A stretch of DNA of 64,000 bases from Serripes groenlandicus (lineage: Eukaryota; Mollusca; Bivalvia; Cardiida; Cardiidae), in contig JASEVX010000005.1 in NCBI GenBank assembly GCA_031761405.1, positions 37,990,696 to 38,054,695 of the forward strand, in the 5' to 3' direction. Under the pieces are notes generated by a model that did no database searches, had not been told where the DNA came from, and saw only the letters and a program-made list of their open reading frames with translations. The stretch's first letter is position 1; each line of letters opens with the position of its first letter. Below, piece by piece: positions 23,801 to 36,215 of the stretch. The position numbers and the translations under genes were made by a program.

Positions 23801-26689
23801 TTTACTTAAGGATGAACTGAACTGAAAAGGAGATTTTTTATAATATTTAACTGTTGTTGTAACATTGTTTTTTTGGATGTATGGATAATAAGAAAAACAA
23901 AAACAAAATGGTATGTTGCTGTGCTAAATTTCATGCTAGATTCATTGATGAAAGCCTTATGACATGCATTTGTTTTGCTATTTCAGAACATGAAAAAATA
24001 TGTTTTCATGCAAATTACCAATAATTGAAGAAGATATGCTAATTGTTTGTCTTCTTGTGGTTTAAATCTCAGTTAAAACACTGTGAGACAGTTTTCCTTT
24101 TGTCACTCTTTTAAAAAGCTTCTGCTGCTGAAGCGTCAGATCATGCGTCTGCAAGTGGAATTGGGTTATTTGCCTTATGAGACAGTGACATAGACATTGA
24201 GCGTCGGTTGCCTGATCCAAAGGGAATGCGTTTGGTTCCCGTAAGAGCGGGGTCATAATTTGAGACGTCTTTGTGCACTAAGCAGTAACCTGGAAAGTTG
24301 TCCAGACATCGTTGTGATTAAGTTGTAAGAACTTGGTCTGCAATCGATGCATTTTAAACGTATGCTTATCTCATTTATCACGTTCTGGATACAATAATCG
24401 ATAAAAACAGCAAAGTCATAGGAACACCGACATTCGTTGTTTTGTTTTTAAATTAATGATCACACAGCTTACTTATGTAGTCGATGTTTTAATCATAACT
24501 ATTCTCCAAAGACTTCCGCGATGCTTGTATAACGAGATGTCGGACAGTGGCGCAGGCTGAGTTGTGTTTTCGCTGGTCTGGTCGCAAATCTCGTGAGTCG
24601 TTTTTCGCGTGACGTTTGCTCAAATGTCTCGTATAGGTAATGGATCAATAGAAATGTTTGTTTTTGAAAAGAGCCGCGTCTAGAGACTTGGGGTAGCGTT
24701 GTTACTTAAATATGGCATCACTTCCATGGGTAATAGACAATACAATATCGAGAATATAATATTAGATTTTCAACCTGCTGCATCTGCACTTTTAGTGCAT
24801 GTCTTGGTGAGACTGTTCGAAGGTCAGGCTTAACTAGGGGTTTAATGTGTGTAGATCTAACGAAATCCATAATCCCCAAACGCCTCGTTAAATCCTTTCG
24901 GGGATTTTTATTGCTAGGGTGCATCAGCACCAATGCTTATATTGGTTGTGAAAAAAACTATCACTGGGAATGGACTTGCGCATGCGCCGTGTAAATCGTC
25001 TTGATAGTACCGTCAGCTCTCGGATATTTCCGTAGCAGTTCGTCACTAGTCTGGTTCTCCTTCTCGTTTGCAATAGAAGATCGATTTTTTAGTAAAACCC
25101 ACCACTGCCACCATTTGTAATGTGTACCGGCGTTAAGCATATGATATATGTTTCGCACTTCAATTTAAGCAAGGCAACTATTGTCGATCAATATATCTCA
25201 AGACCTTTAGATAAATACGTTATTTGATACATCCTGCACATGGTTTGTTCATGTACAATACAATAAAAAAACTTAAATGAACTGTTCGTGTATGTATAGT
25301 TAACAGAATAAACAAGGTCTATCTCATTCATTTTTTTGTGATTTTAATACGTGTAGACATAACATTGATAACTCTTTGTAAGGTACCATAGGATTATAAA
25401 CCACAGACATGTTTTTGAGCCATTTGTTCACAAGAAAGTTATTATTAATCATAGTTACTTTCATTTAAAGAAAATCTTAATTAATCGATTACTTGCAAAC
25501 AATGCAGTAATCATGAAATAATGTATTACTGGAAAAAAAATAAAGATCATCATAATTTAATCGATTCCTTTTTCAAGTAATCCAGCCCATGTCTGCCATA
25601 AGGTTCATTTGAAGCAAAACTACGTCCTACAGAGACATCCAAAAGGGGCGCAGATATCAAGGAAATGAAGTTTCCTTGTCAACAGGATTTAGGGTAAAGT
25701 ATTTAATAAGTAAATTCGCAATTCTTCTCTCGTTAAATCCAAACGTCGGGAATTGCAAAGATACCCTACTAAGTCGACTCGTGAGGTATTTCGTAAAGGT
25801 AATCGAAAGGGTCAATCCACCAACCCAAAGAGAGATGGCAAATGGTTAAGATATATCCTAGGCTACTGTATATCGGATAATCAATATCATTTAATTTAGG
25901 AGTAAAAAAGTGCATAGTTTATCGTTTAAATGCTGGTAAGTAGGAAAACGTTGTAACCACTGATGAAGTCATGTTTTACCTCGTTTAAATTTTTAGAATT
26001 TACATTGACAAGGTTCTAAACCTTTCGTTGACAAGGATCATCCCGGGATGTCTCTTAGTGAAAACTACGTATCTGCTGTTATGAATCAATAACTTCGCCA
26101 ATTGCAAGCAACCAGGTCAGAGCCGAATCTTCACTATATGTCGACACCCCAACCAACTAACGTCTCTTCATTGCGTCCATATCATACAGTCGACTCGCAA
26201 ACACATCGAACTTGAAAGGAACACATAAAGAGTCTGGAGTTACCTGCCCCTACCGTTATATAAGGAGTGACACCTGCACCTTTTTGGACAATAACATATT
26301 GAGTGAAATCTGGTTGTGTTATTTACCTCCGTTGAGCTTTATCCAGAGAACGTTGGTCTTTTCTGGCTCTTGATTTGAATAGTTGATTCAATTTCCTTTA
26401 CCAGTACCAAGTAATGTTGAAAATGGCGTAAAACACAAATTAGCAAACAAATAAATATCCTTTAACATTACCAAAACAAAGTCAAACAAACAGCCCGTGT
26501 TGTTTCGCTGTTCGCAGTCGTTTACATCCACAGCGAAAATTTATGATTGGAAGCCTCTGCTGGTCTTGATCACCCCGACATTTTATGCGTCCAGCAGCAG
26601 ATAAATAGTCCTGCAATATATATATATGAATGCACATAAACGCTACGGGAATGCTGAAACTTCAAGGGAAGTGCTGGCCCATAATTTAA
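23801..26689. other. 2.9-kb stretch with only repeat relics
   Basis: A family A relic lies at 24070-24170 (CCTTTTGTCACTCTTTT, GCTTCTGCTGCTGAAGCGTC). On the minus strand at 25095-25115, TGGTGGCAGTGGTGGG resembles the primer-binding region just inside an LTR, but no gag follows. A truncated SINE tail lies at 26400-26470 (GTAATGTTGAAAATGGCGTA, then AAACACAAATTAGC). I found no gene. Frames of 64-71 residues are without motifs. Confidence 0.5.
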
Positions 26690-28620
26690 AAAGGTAATAT
26701 TTAAGGGTACTACGTCCCGTAACCAATTAGCGGTTTTACATCATTATCGGGTCAGGAATACTCCACTATTGATGGCTTCCGCTGGACATGGCGTAGCAAG
26801 CAAAAAGCAATAGAGACAAACCTAATGTGGCCTAATTTGTTTTTAACCCGGCATGACCCATATTTGAACTTCGTCTAGATATCATTAAAATAAAAATTCT
26901 GACTTAATTTTAAAAAGTGTGGCTTCTTAAGTGTTGACAATATTTTCTTTCTATTTGACCTAGTGACCTAGTTTTTTAACTGACATGACCAATATTCAAA
27001 CTTGTCCTACATATCACCAAGACAAACATACTGATACAGTTTCAACATGCTCAAGTTATATATGTCTACTTATGTAGGAGATGTAGTTTGAAGGAAACAT
27101 GTTCATTGTACCCTTTTCGGATGCCACAAGGTTGATAATAGCTTCAAACAACTCAACTTATGTAGAAGGTCATTAAATGAACATTTAAGCCAAGTCATTT
27201 TTTTAATCAGACAAGCACTTTCATAGAAATGAATTAGAAAGTTTTGTCAATTTGCCCATTTATTTCAAGCCGTCTGGCCGTCATGTTTTCTAACCAATCA
27301 ATGTGACTTTAATAATTTGTGAAGACGGTTATCCAAGAAACATTTCACCAAATCATCATTGAATCAGAGGAGCAAACTTAGAGGAGAACAATATTAAAGT
27401 TTAGGCATCCCCTACCCTCTTAGCGATGCCGCCGCAAACAAACTTTTATATATAAACTTTCAAATTTAAATATTGTTCTAATTTTGATAGAGGATCACCA
27501 AAGGAACATTCCTGTGAAATTGTTATTGAAGTTTAGGAATGGATGTGGTTAGAAGCTAAAGAGTTATCTTTCCATGCAAGGTCTTTGATTTTCAATGTAA
27601 AGTTGAACAAGAGGTTCAAGATGGCCCTTAAACAATCGCATGAGTGATAGTTTAATAGCAAGTGCTACTGATAGTACAGGCGAAGTTTTAATCAAGACTG
27701 GAAATGAACTGCAAATGAAACAGCCTATCAGTTAAGGACATTTGTAAAAAGGCATTAACTATTTGAATAATCTGATAGAAGAACATCACAGGAACATTCA
27801 TGGGAAGTTTGGTTGATATCGGTACATGGTGATGCCGTTTGAAGCTTAAAGTTCATTTTACCACAGTGCTAATGCCGTATGACTTGAACCAATAATACAC
27901 AGTGTCAACAAAGGAACTATTTTGACAACAAATTATCTTGTAATCAGACAAGCAGATTCAGAGAAGAACACTTTTATAGCTATTGCATTTTTCTCCCTTT
28001 CTGATGCTGCAGCTATCAAAGCTTTATATAGAATATATATATCTTTGAACAATTTTGAAAGAGGAGCCGAGATTTAACATTCCAGTTATGTTTAGTTGAA
28101 ATTGGTACAGTGGATAAAAAGATGTAATGTTAAGCTTAAATGTGCGTTTAGCCCTTTTTTGATGCCACCTGTATGCTTTGTGTTTGAACCATTTATAGTT
28201 GCTTGGAAATTATTAAGGTGGTCACTGAAGGAACATTTCTACACATTTGTCTTGAAAGCAGACAAGCACTTTCCAAAAATGTAATTGATAAGAATTTGTC
28301 ATTTTCTGATGCCGGTTGGCTCCCGTGTTTTTCAACCAATCAATAAAGCTTGAAAAAATGGTTTAGCAGGTCACACAAGGAACATATCTATCTAATTATT
28401 TTGGAAGCCGACAAGCGGATGCAGAGGAGAAACATTTTAAAAGATTTGCCATTTTTCCACTTTCTGATGCAGCAGTAACGAAACTCTTCATATAATTTAA
28501 ATCTTTGAACAATTTTTAAAAGAGGACCACCAACAGATCATTCCTGTGCAGTTATGTTGTACATGGTCCAGTTGTTTAGAAGGAGATGTTGCTTAAAGCA
28601 AAAACTTAACAACAGACGAC
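26690..28620. repeat. Degenerate tandem repeats of ~0.45-0.6 kb
   Basis: Three diverged units share, in order, ACCAATCAAT, AGGAACAT, GGAGAACA, a TTTCTGATGC block, ATCTTTGAACAATTTT, GAGGA, ACATTCCTGTG and TTGAAATTGGTACA. Anchors for GAGGAGAACA-like sequence lie near 27381, 27969 and 28421. The leader at 26860-27060 (TTTGACCTAGTGACCTAGTT and CATGACCAATATTC) resembles dispersed repeats I associate with bivalve genomes. A 62-residue frame at 28096 is not a gene. Confidence 0.65.
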
Positions 28621-29036
28621 AGACCTAGAGTGATCAGAATACCTCGCATTGAGCCATCGAGATAAGAGATTTCTCCATTTGCAACTTTAAGAGATGTTAA
28701 TCTCTATTAACATACCAATTGTTTGCAGTTTTCGACAGTGATGTCTGTGGTATTCCACAGGGTGGAATTGACTTTCTCTGACTGGGGTCCTTCTACTGAA
28801 AACAATAAATATAAATAATTATGCTTAACAACCACTTAAAAGAAATACTAAAGTTTAAACCGGATCAAATCATCAGACATTAAGATCACCTCTTCATTTT
28901 TAAATTCTAGATTGGCACCCATGAACAAGTTATCAGATTTTCGTATATCCTGCAACACAGCAGTGATCAATCATTTTACCTTAATAAATAAAACCCTGTA
29001 AGCATGACCGATTGTTCATCTCTGTGACGATATAAA
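28621..29036. other. Linker, nothing recognised
   Basis: No coding or element signal. Confidence 0.45.
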
Positions 29037-29255
29037 TCAACCCTTTCCAATAAACTGTAACAAGAAATATACAGTAGACGACTTTGACATCGTTTAGGCA
29101 AACATATAGAAAATCTATTCAAATGAAAACATAATTAATAAATAAAGAAGAAATAATTTGACAAAACAGGACATTTCTCCTTTTCCAACCCTATTTTAAA
29201 AAAAGATGTCTGCTGACTCAGCTGTAGAGCTGTCAGTATGTGGGAAGGGGTTCAG
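29037..29255. mobile_element. Family A MITE relic
   Basis: CAACCCTTTCCAATAAACTG at the left, CAGTAGACGACTTTGACATC next, TTGACAAAACAGGACATTTC then TCCTTTTCCAACC in the middle, GATGTCTGCTGACTCAGC, and GTATGTGGGAAGGGGTT at the right. TTAA is lost on both sides. Confidence 0.75.
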
Positions 29256-29399
29256 ACAGAACATGTGCACCCGTTTGATATTTAACAGGTGTAATTTAAA
29301 ATAGCTTTCTCACTGCTACCCAATATGACATATATTTGTAAAGGTCATATCACGAGACATCTTTGTAAACGTCATGTCGTCCCTGGGGTAACCTACTGT

Positions 29400-29605
29400 G
29401 ATGTTAACCCATTCCGAAATACAACAGACTCGCAGCAGATGATCTTGAACAACATCGGACAGACTCTTTTCGCCTGCTGTGGATTTTTATTTCCGGAATC
29501 ATTACTCTATACCTGTATCCCCCTGTGTCGGCCCTGATTAGCCTAATCTGGGTCAATACATTACTTAGCGTCCATAATGTTGGTTTTCTCATGGAACGGC
29601 TCATA
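29400..29605. mobile_element. Chimeric MITE: family A left end joined to family B right half
   Basis: TTAACCCATTCCGAAATACA then ACTCGCAGCAGATGATC is a family A left end. It is followed at about 29460 by CTGTGGATTTTTATTTCCGG, GGGTCAATACATTACTTAGC and ATAATGTTGGTTTTCTCATG then GAACGGCTCATATG, which is the right half of family B. The junction shows one MITE truncating the other. Confidence 0.75.
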
Positions 29606-30138
29606 TGTAACTATCGAGTGTGCAGTGTTTTATACAGCTTTTACCGGCTATATCAAGGCGTGTACTGTGTTATTGTAATGTAACACGCTATGATTACGTT
29701 TTAAGTATATAATCTTTATTTCCTACAATATATGAAGATCATACAAAGATGAACACTATGATAAACAAACAAAAAGGAACTAAAAGGAAAGGTTATACAC
29801 AATGATAAAATAGCTCTTTAAATTACCATACTTATATCAGAACCAATGCCTATCATCTGATAGAAAAGGTTGAAAACATCTGGAACAAAAGAAGTGCACG
29901 GAAGAAGAGTGCCCACTTTTCAAAAGGAAACCCCATAAAGAACACTTTCACGAAACGAAATTGAATGTATTCAACCGAGGCGCTATAAAGAGTTTTCGTA
30001 GCTAACGTATATACATAGGAATAGCACAATATATACATGGAGAAACATGCAATAACACACTTCATATCCCTACAAACAATTGAGATTTGCATATGCAAAT
30101 TGACAATATAAGTTCCATAATGTACAGAATTGACAAAG
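29606..30138 (-). other. Probable 3' region of the LINE to the right
   Basis: AT-rich sequence continuing in the direction of the minus-strand LINE coding region (30139-31525). A 113-residue minus-strand frame at 29853-30194 has no domain I recognise. I read it as 3' untranslated sequence. Confidence 0.4.
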
Positions 30139-31525
30139 TTACATATGGTACCTGTAACAATTCCATGCGTCATGGAGAAACGATGCAACCACATTAAAAG
30201 ACATGTATATTTTTTCCTGAAGAAGACGTTCTAAATTTGGGTCCAAAACCAAACAATGCTCGAACATACTCCTCTCCATGTAGAGAGTAAATAAACTCTG
30301 ACACAGTAAAACCGAATTATCGCTTAATACATTCTTCGAAAAGGAGCTTACAAGTCTGCACACAGTTACAATTAACTAAAATATGCTCTGTTATATAACA
30401 TGTCAGTTATTCCACACCTAGAACAAGTCGAGTCTGTGGAAGATAGAAAGGCTATCATCTGAGCCACAGAAAGGCAGACAGAAAGAATACTGTGATTGTA
30501 TTTAGCTGAATTCCATACAGGACTCACGGAGAAAAGCTGCTGTATTTGTCTATATAGCTCAAATTCAGGAACACTAATTCTATCATTCCATTCGTTAACA
30601 AAATTACTTGATATTCTTGTGTTTATATATCTTTTCCAAATGTACTTTGACGTAAATCTGACATGTAAAACATAATCTTTCAAACCATAAAACAAGTCAT
30701 ATTTGCGTAACAGAATAATAACGTCTGAAGTAAAACCAATATCTAAATAACCATTGTAAGATGAACATAGACGCAAAAGGAAAATTTGTTTTGTTGCACA
30801 GTCCCTCTCAAGGTGACACAGTTGACCAAACAAGGTAGGTTTTCTCTTTTAAAAATCGGTAACGCACATATAAGACCGAGGGCAGCATCTGTCCTTGACC
30901 TAATATGTAATCCCTGCATTTATTTCAGACATAACCGATGTGATCTTTCTAAAGTCAAACTGTTCCGCCTAGTGTGCGACTGTGTTAACGCACATCTACA
31001 AAGAGCTCTCGGGATAATTATAGATTTGTAAATTCTATAACTTGTCAAATGATTTAATCCATACCTGTGTAAACCCTCCTTAATTAAACAAAAAATGTAC
31101 AACGTAACTATCTGTCAATGTGTTTTACAGTTAAAGTAGAATTTGAGTATTTGCTACAGATTAAACCTAAATGCACAAACTCCTCCTTTTCTGAAATTTC
31201 TTGCAACCCAACAGACCAAGCCCGAGAACAACGTGAATATGACCGTTTAGACTCATTACAACGGCACACTTACAAGCATTATACTGGTACTGCCAGAGAC
31301 ATGATTATTGCAAGCAAACAGTAATCATGCTTTGTAAAACTTTACTAGATAAATAGAGAAGGGTCATGTTGTCTGCAAATGACGGGGCACACAAACTAGA
31401 CCCTTTAACTCGAAACCCTAAATTGCTGTTTACTAGATTTTCTATAAGGGAATTAATGTAAACAAGATATAAAAATGCTGACCAGACCCCACTCTGTCGG
31501 GTACCTTGTGAAATCGGGAACCAGT
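30139..31525 (-). pseudogene. LINE reverse transcriptase relic (3' half)
   Basis: Reading the minus strand from 31525, the sequence gives the LINE signature QGTRQSGVWSAFLYLVYINS followed by SFADNMTLLY. That is the FADD catalytic box with the second Asp changed to Asn. Next come RT-tail peptides (SIIIPRALCR), then a 153-residue frame (30372-30833) with TKQIFLLRLCSSYNGY, WKRYIN and a C-terminal CSRCG zinc-like motif. A final 74-residue piece lies at 30139-30363. Several stops and frame changes break it, and the endonuclease and first RT motifs are absent, so it is 5'-truncated and inactive. The family is a non-LTR retrotransposon; the clade is not assigned. Plus-strand frames here (30786-31324) are shadows. 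Confidence 0.85.
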
Positions 31526-32045
31526 CCGAGGAGTAAAATCCGTTAACTTAACAACTCTCAAGTATATTTACATTTTCAATTGAAGTTTTAAAAAAGCGTA
31601 ACATGTTATTTGTTGTTGCCATATAAAATGATATTATTATAACGTTAAGCCTCTTTTATAACTTTCATATAAGTATTACCCAAGAGCGGTTTTGTAATGC
31701 AAACAACGTGTATACACAACTTTTGAGTTTAAGGATATTTACTTTAGTGAATCAGTGGACACAGTGTGTTTCATTATTATCTTATACCGCGTAGACTCAG
31801 TTTGATGCACTCTACAACCGTGCACGTATTTTTTGTTTAAGATACAGATACCGTGTTCACTTAAGGTGTGTTAGCTTCTTGGACTATGCTTTGTATATTA
31901 TAAATCCCGTACATGTAGCGTGTTTACAACTTTGGAAGTGTTTTTTTTATAATAGTAATAACAAAATATTTGTTCAATATTTGTTCGATCACATAAATAA
32001 AGCACCTTTGTACAATATAACGAATTCAACACATTTGTTTGCGGT
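31526..32045. other. Upstream region of the host-like gene
   Basis: AT-rich sequence between the LINE and the start codon at 32046. It would include the promoter and 5' untranslated region if the gene is live. I see no convincing TATA or initiator motif and no upstream exon. Confidence 0.4.
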
Positions 32046-33055
32046 ATGAAGTTTTGTAATCTGCCATTCATTTGCATAGCTAGTAACAAAAAACGGAAAG
32101 TAAAAAATGTTTTTTATCTTTTCATTGTGGTGGTATTGTATTTTCTCTGGAATTTTAAAAGTCATATCGTTCTAACCATTCCAAATGTTACAAACGTTTT
32201 AAAAGTCCCAAACGTTCCAAAAGTGTCCAATGTTCAAAATGTTTCAAATCTTTCAAACGAATATATCGTCAAAGTGATACGTCAAAAAGGACGAATTGTT
32301 GTAATTGAAGCTCCAAAATACAGCGAAGTGCGCATACCGGACAGTTGTTTTATTTTCGATAAGGAACGGATGAACAAACAGTATGACTTACGAATTATAG
32401 CAATTGTTTCAAAAGGGCAAACTCACTTCTTAGGTTGTTGGATTCATTAAACGCTGTAAAACTGGAAGTTTGGGTCGACAGATCTAAGGACGGAACGATT
32501 GACAAAAACGTTATGCTAGTGACCAGCTCATACCTGTTCAAACATGGCGAGTTTTCGGTGTACCCGCAGCCAACCCACGTGGGTTTGTACGGGCAGTGGT
32601 TGAATCCTTGGACCCCGGTGGAAAACAGTTCAGAAATTGCTGTCATTTTAGAAGACGACTGTGTTGTCTCGCCATTGTTCTACCAATATCTAAACTGGTA
32701 CATAGGAAGTATGACCATGTTCCTTCAATCAATGGTTACTCCCTTCAGGGAGTTTCAATTAAACATTCGGGAGCCAGTGGATACCTGGAAGTGCCGCATG
32801 AAAATCACGTGTTCTTGTATCCAGTGCTTGGCTCTTGGGGATTTTCACCCAATACGAACAATTGGTTGATGTTTTTACGCTGGATGGAAACCGCCCTGTC
32901 GGACTCAAACGTTAAGCCATATGCTCCGAATAACATCGCAACCACTAGGTATAAAATTAAAGAGAAGTCCGGTAAGGCATGGAGCATGTGGACGATTTGG
33001 CATGTCTATTTTGCATGGAGGAGCAATGAGACAACTCTGTACTCCAACTTCAAAG
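32046..33055 (+). CDS. Glycosyltransferase-like type II membrane protein, exon 1 (frame-disrupted)
   Basis: The frame opens at ATG 32046. Residues 15-20 are basic (KKRKVK), then residues 22-37 form one membrane segment, as in Golgi type II enzymes. An Asn/Val-rich stalk (VPNVPKVSNV) follows. The core has RIIAIVSKG, then LRLLDSLNAVKLEVWVDRS, HVGLYGQW and ILEDDCVVSP (bases about 32645-32674). The last is a likely metal-binding acidic motif of a GT-A fold. Downstream come HVFLYPVLGSWGF and KAWSMWTIWHVYFAW. Two one-base shifts break it, near 32423 and near 32706. It ends in a good donor, AAAG/GTAAAT, at 33055/33056, phase 1. The membrane layout and motif are seen; the enzyme class is inferred; the substrate is unknown. 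Confidence 0.68.
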
Positions 33056-33061
33056 GTAAAT

Positions 33062-33175
33062 AATGTACAATATTTCATATGTCTTTTAATTACTACATCA
33101 ACTTTTAGTATTTCATATGTCTTTTAATTACTACATCAACTTTTAATATGCCATATGTCTTTTAGTTACAACGTC
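33062..33175. repeat. AT minisatellite, ~48-bp local spacing
   Basis: Three copies of ATTTCATATGTCTTTTAATT then ACTACATCAACTTTTA. It is the same family of units seen at 22740, 34150, 36770, 37380 and 38510. Confidence 0.85.
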
Positions 33176-33183
33176 AAACTATT

Positions 33184-33317
33184 AATATTGCATGGTTTCC
33201 AGTGTGACAGTACATATTGTCAACATGAGGAAACTACTGTTACCCGAGACGAAGCCGAAGCAGTATTTACCCGAATCTTGACAATATGTACTGTCACACT
33301 GGAAACCATGCAATATT
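33184..33317. repeat. Perfect 40-bp inverted repeat (hairpin)
   Basis: Arms 33184-33223 and 33278-33317 are exact reverse complements over 40 bases (starting AATATTGCATGGTTTCCAGT), with a 54-base loop. It may be a small foldback MITE; no target duplication is clear. It begins 128 bases after the exon 1 donor. Confidence 0.93.
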
Positions 33318-33420
33318 TATTTTATTATACCGAACAAAATTACAAGTTTATTCAGTTTACGCAGTACTCTTATTTTAAGGTGAACATGGGTACTACAATA
33401 TAACACCACATATGAATATT

Positions 33421-33547
33421 CCGGTTAACAGTATACTGTAACATTGCACGAGCGTCTAAACAGTGACGTTATTGTTTTAAATGATGTCATGCACGTGCAT
33501 GACCAACATTTTAGACGCGTGCCATATAACAGTATACTGTTAACCGG
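33421..33547. mobile_element. MITE, family C, GTTAACAGTATACTG ends
   Basis: Arms CCGGTTAACAGTATACTGT (33421-33439) and its exact reverse complement (33529-33547) flank a core with GAGCGTCTAAA, AGTGACGTTATTG, ATGTCATGCACGTGCATGAC and TTTAGACGCG. The core is itself near-palindromic. A second copy in the opposite orientation is at 43149-43270, and both copies share flanking sequence beyond the palindrome (see 43050-43280). Confidence 0.88.
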
Positions 33548-34149
33548 TCAAAAACGTACTATAAGCATGAGACATTATACAGTTATTTCATGGTTATTTC
33601 ATGATGTCTTGGTGTCGGGGATGACAGTTCAGATTTCATCCCCTCCACCTCGGGACAACAATTTTGACTGCTACCCAAATAACTATGAAATAATTGTTCT
33701 ATTACTTTATTTTAACAAAAAAGAAAAAACCTGATCAAAATGTTTTCAAGTTAAAAGGTCAGTTCTCTTTCTGAAATATCGTCGAATCTTGACATTTTGC
33801 TTGTTTACGGTCATTCAAACGCTCGCTCGCTTCGGCAATGATCGTAACTTTCTGCTTATCAATAATATTTGAATATCACCATAGAAAAATTTCGTAAAAT
33901 TGCAATTCGAATACGGAAACTACCGAAGGTTAACGATAGTCAGTCTTAAAAAAACATTTGGAATTTCCAATGACGTCATAGTGCGAGAGGTAAACAGTTC
34001 ATACCGGGGAATAGTTCAATCCAAGACAAATTGATAGCTTTCATGTAAAACAGCTAAAAATATCAGATTTGTATTTATATAGCGAATCAGGTAATAATAA
34101 TAAATTGCCCATGTTGAGTGAATGAGAATTTAACGTTACATTGTCACGT

Positions 34150-34340
34150 AAGGTATAATAACTTTAATATTTCATGTGTGCCTTAATTACTACATCAACT
34201 TTTTTTTAATTCATATGTCTTTTAAATAACAAAATCCACTTTTAATATTTCAATTGTCTTTTTAATACAAAATACTCTTTAAATATTTCATGTATCTTTT
34301 ATTAAAAAAGTCACTTTTAATATGTCATAGTAGTATATCA
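34150..34340. repeat. AT minisatellite block
   Basis: Four or five diverged ~38-bp units (AATTCATATGTCTTTTAAAT, AACAAAATCCACTTTTAATA). The next element (34405-36761) appears to have inserted into this array, whose units resume at 36762. Confidence 0.8.
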
Positions 34341-35587
34341 TTAGGGATTCCCTCCTCAACGAAGCAAGGGAGCAAGGGGTAGCAAGCATTGATGCAAAGT
34401 GGGGAGCAAGCATTGACGCATAAGTTGACAATAATTTAAATAGTGTTTATCATTGTAATAATTGCAATGTAAACAATAAATGTTTGTTCTAATTAAATTG
34501 TGATATGTATAAGATATACCTGCAAGCTATCTATCCATCCTGGATATATATCTATAAATACTAAACTGTTATGCCACATCAGCACAGTTGATCGAAGATT
34601 TATTTTGTTGATCTCTACCCCTTTTTTTACACTTTATCATCAAACCCAAATGATAAATAAATAAATTTAAAAAAAAAAAGAAAATATGTTTGATTTCTTT
34701 TAATGACATACAACACATAGAAAGTATAATCATATGAGATATTATTGCATCTTATTAAAAGAGATCAAATAAATATAAACTGTAAACAAGAAAGAAAACG
34801 CTTTTGTATAATGTTTTGTTGAATTATTCACCAAAACAATTCACCAATACATTATTAAAAAACAATTAGTAAGCTATAAACATTCTAACTGAAAATAACA
34901 TCATGTTTGTAACATTATAAAAGGACGTCTATTTTCTTTTTCTTTTTTTTGTGATCAAAGATGAATTTGTCATGATAATTAATTTCTCCTTTAGCTACAC
35001 TGTTTGAAACAGACAGGTTTTTGAAAACATTGTAATGTAATATTAGATATTGAGCACATATATAAAATATTTCATCAAACTACACATTTTAGTGCTTCAC
35101 ATTTCAAATTATTTCATTCATTTGAACGAAATAGGATATCCTTAACATTAAAATGTAATGACGCAAGCACAAATAAATTTAGAAAAGACTCTCGAGAACA
35201 GCATAGGTTTTCAAGATATAACATGATTATCATCTACATATCAAATAGAATGTAAACTTCGTGAATTTTTTTCATTGACTATAAACAAAAGAAGGTTTTA
35301 CTTTTGACGTTTTTTTTTTAATGGAGAGCAAGCAGTAATTTGACACTAATTTAGATAATGTTTATCATTGTGATAATCGAAATGATCACAATGTAAGCAA
35401 TAAATGTTTGTTCTAATTAAATTGTGACACTTACATGATCAACATGGAATCTGCTTGCAGGTTAACCTACCCGTGGCTGCTTGAAAGTAATATTAATTTC
35501 GATCAAACCGTATTTGAGTCGATTCTTCTTATACTCTTTACTTTACAATCTTCAACACTTGATTCATTATGAACGAAAAGAGACTAC

Positions 35588-35800
35588 CCTCACCATTCCC
35601 ACATGAAGCCGCTGTCTGACGATCCTGTAGAAGACGACTTTTGAAAACACAATGAGCAATTTCCACTTTGACCACAATGTTTACAACTTTATTCAATACT
35701 TGTTCCTGCATTTGTTAAGAAATTCTATATGTTTTATTTAATGTATTCAAAGGCGTCTGCTGCCGGGGAAGTGTTATTCTGGGAATATCAAATATCACTT
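35588..35800. mobile_element. Family A MITE relic inside the long-TIR element
   Basis: CATTCCCACATGAAGCCGCT then GTCTGACGATCCTGTAGAAG, ACGACTTTTGAAAACAC, ACCACAATGTTTACAACTTT and GGCGTCTGCTGCC. Terminal TTAA and CCCTTT are lost. Confidence 0.7.
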
Positions 35801-36094
35801 TTATGATGTTTTGCTTTTTTCACGATGTTTTGCTATTTTTTTTATTCATTTACTCTTTTATTATTTCCGACTGTTTTGAACTCTTTCTTTTGGTCTTATA
35901 GGAAGTATTCCTTATTAAATGCGCTGACCTGTGATGTATGTAACCAGTAACTATTAATGTTTTTGACAATCCAAGTTTGGTATTATTTGTCAGCTTAAAG
36001 TATATAAAATAGTAATTATTTTATATGTCGGTCTGAGGTAGGGAAAACGTTAATATTGGATCTTCCGCGATTAAACAGTTTTACCGTTTAAAAA

Positions 36095-36215
36095 GCCCAA
36101 CTCCGAGTCTGAGAGGAGAGCATTATAGGCCAGCATGAAGGCCTTTGAGCCTGGGAGGAGAGCCTCAGAGGCAGGGAGGAGGGTCTCAGAGGCAGGCAGG
36201 AGGGCATTAGAGACT
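36095..36215. repeat. Purine-rich ~23-bp tandem repeat
   Basis: Five or so imperfect units of GGGAGGAGAGCCTCAGAGGC (variants GAGAGGAGAGCATTATAG, GGGAGGAGGGTCTCAGAGGC, GGCAGGAGGGCATTAGAG). It is strikingly G+C-rich and purine-biased against an AT-rich surround. No protein. Confidence 0.85.

Noticed and set aside
24718..25158. Two minus-strand frames, one ending TSDELLRKYPRADGTIKTI
   Set aside because: The YPRADG words recall the end of some retrotransposon integrases, but the match is too short and is preceded by a primer-site-like motif rather than integrase sequence.
30786..31324. Plus-strand frames of 68-81 residues
   Set aside because: They are shadows of the minus-strand LINE reverse transcriptase.
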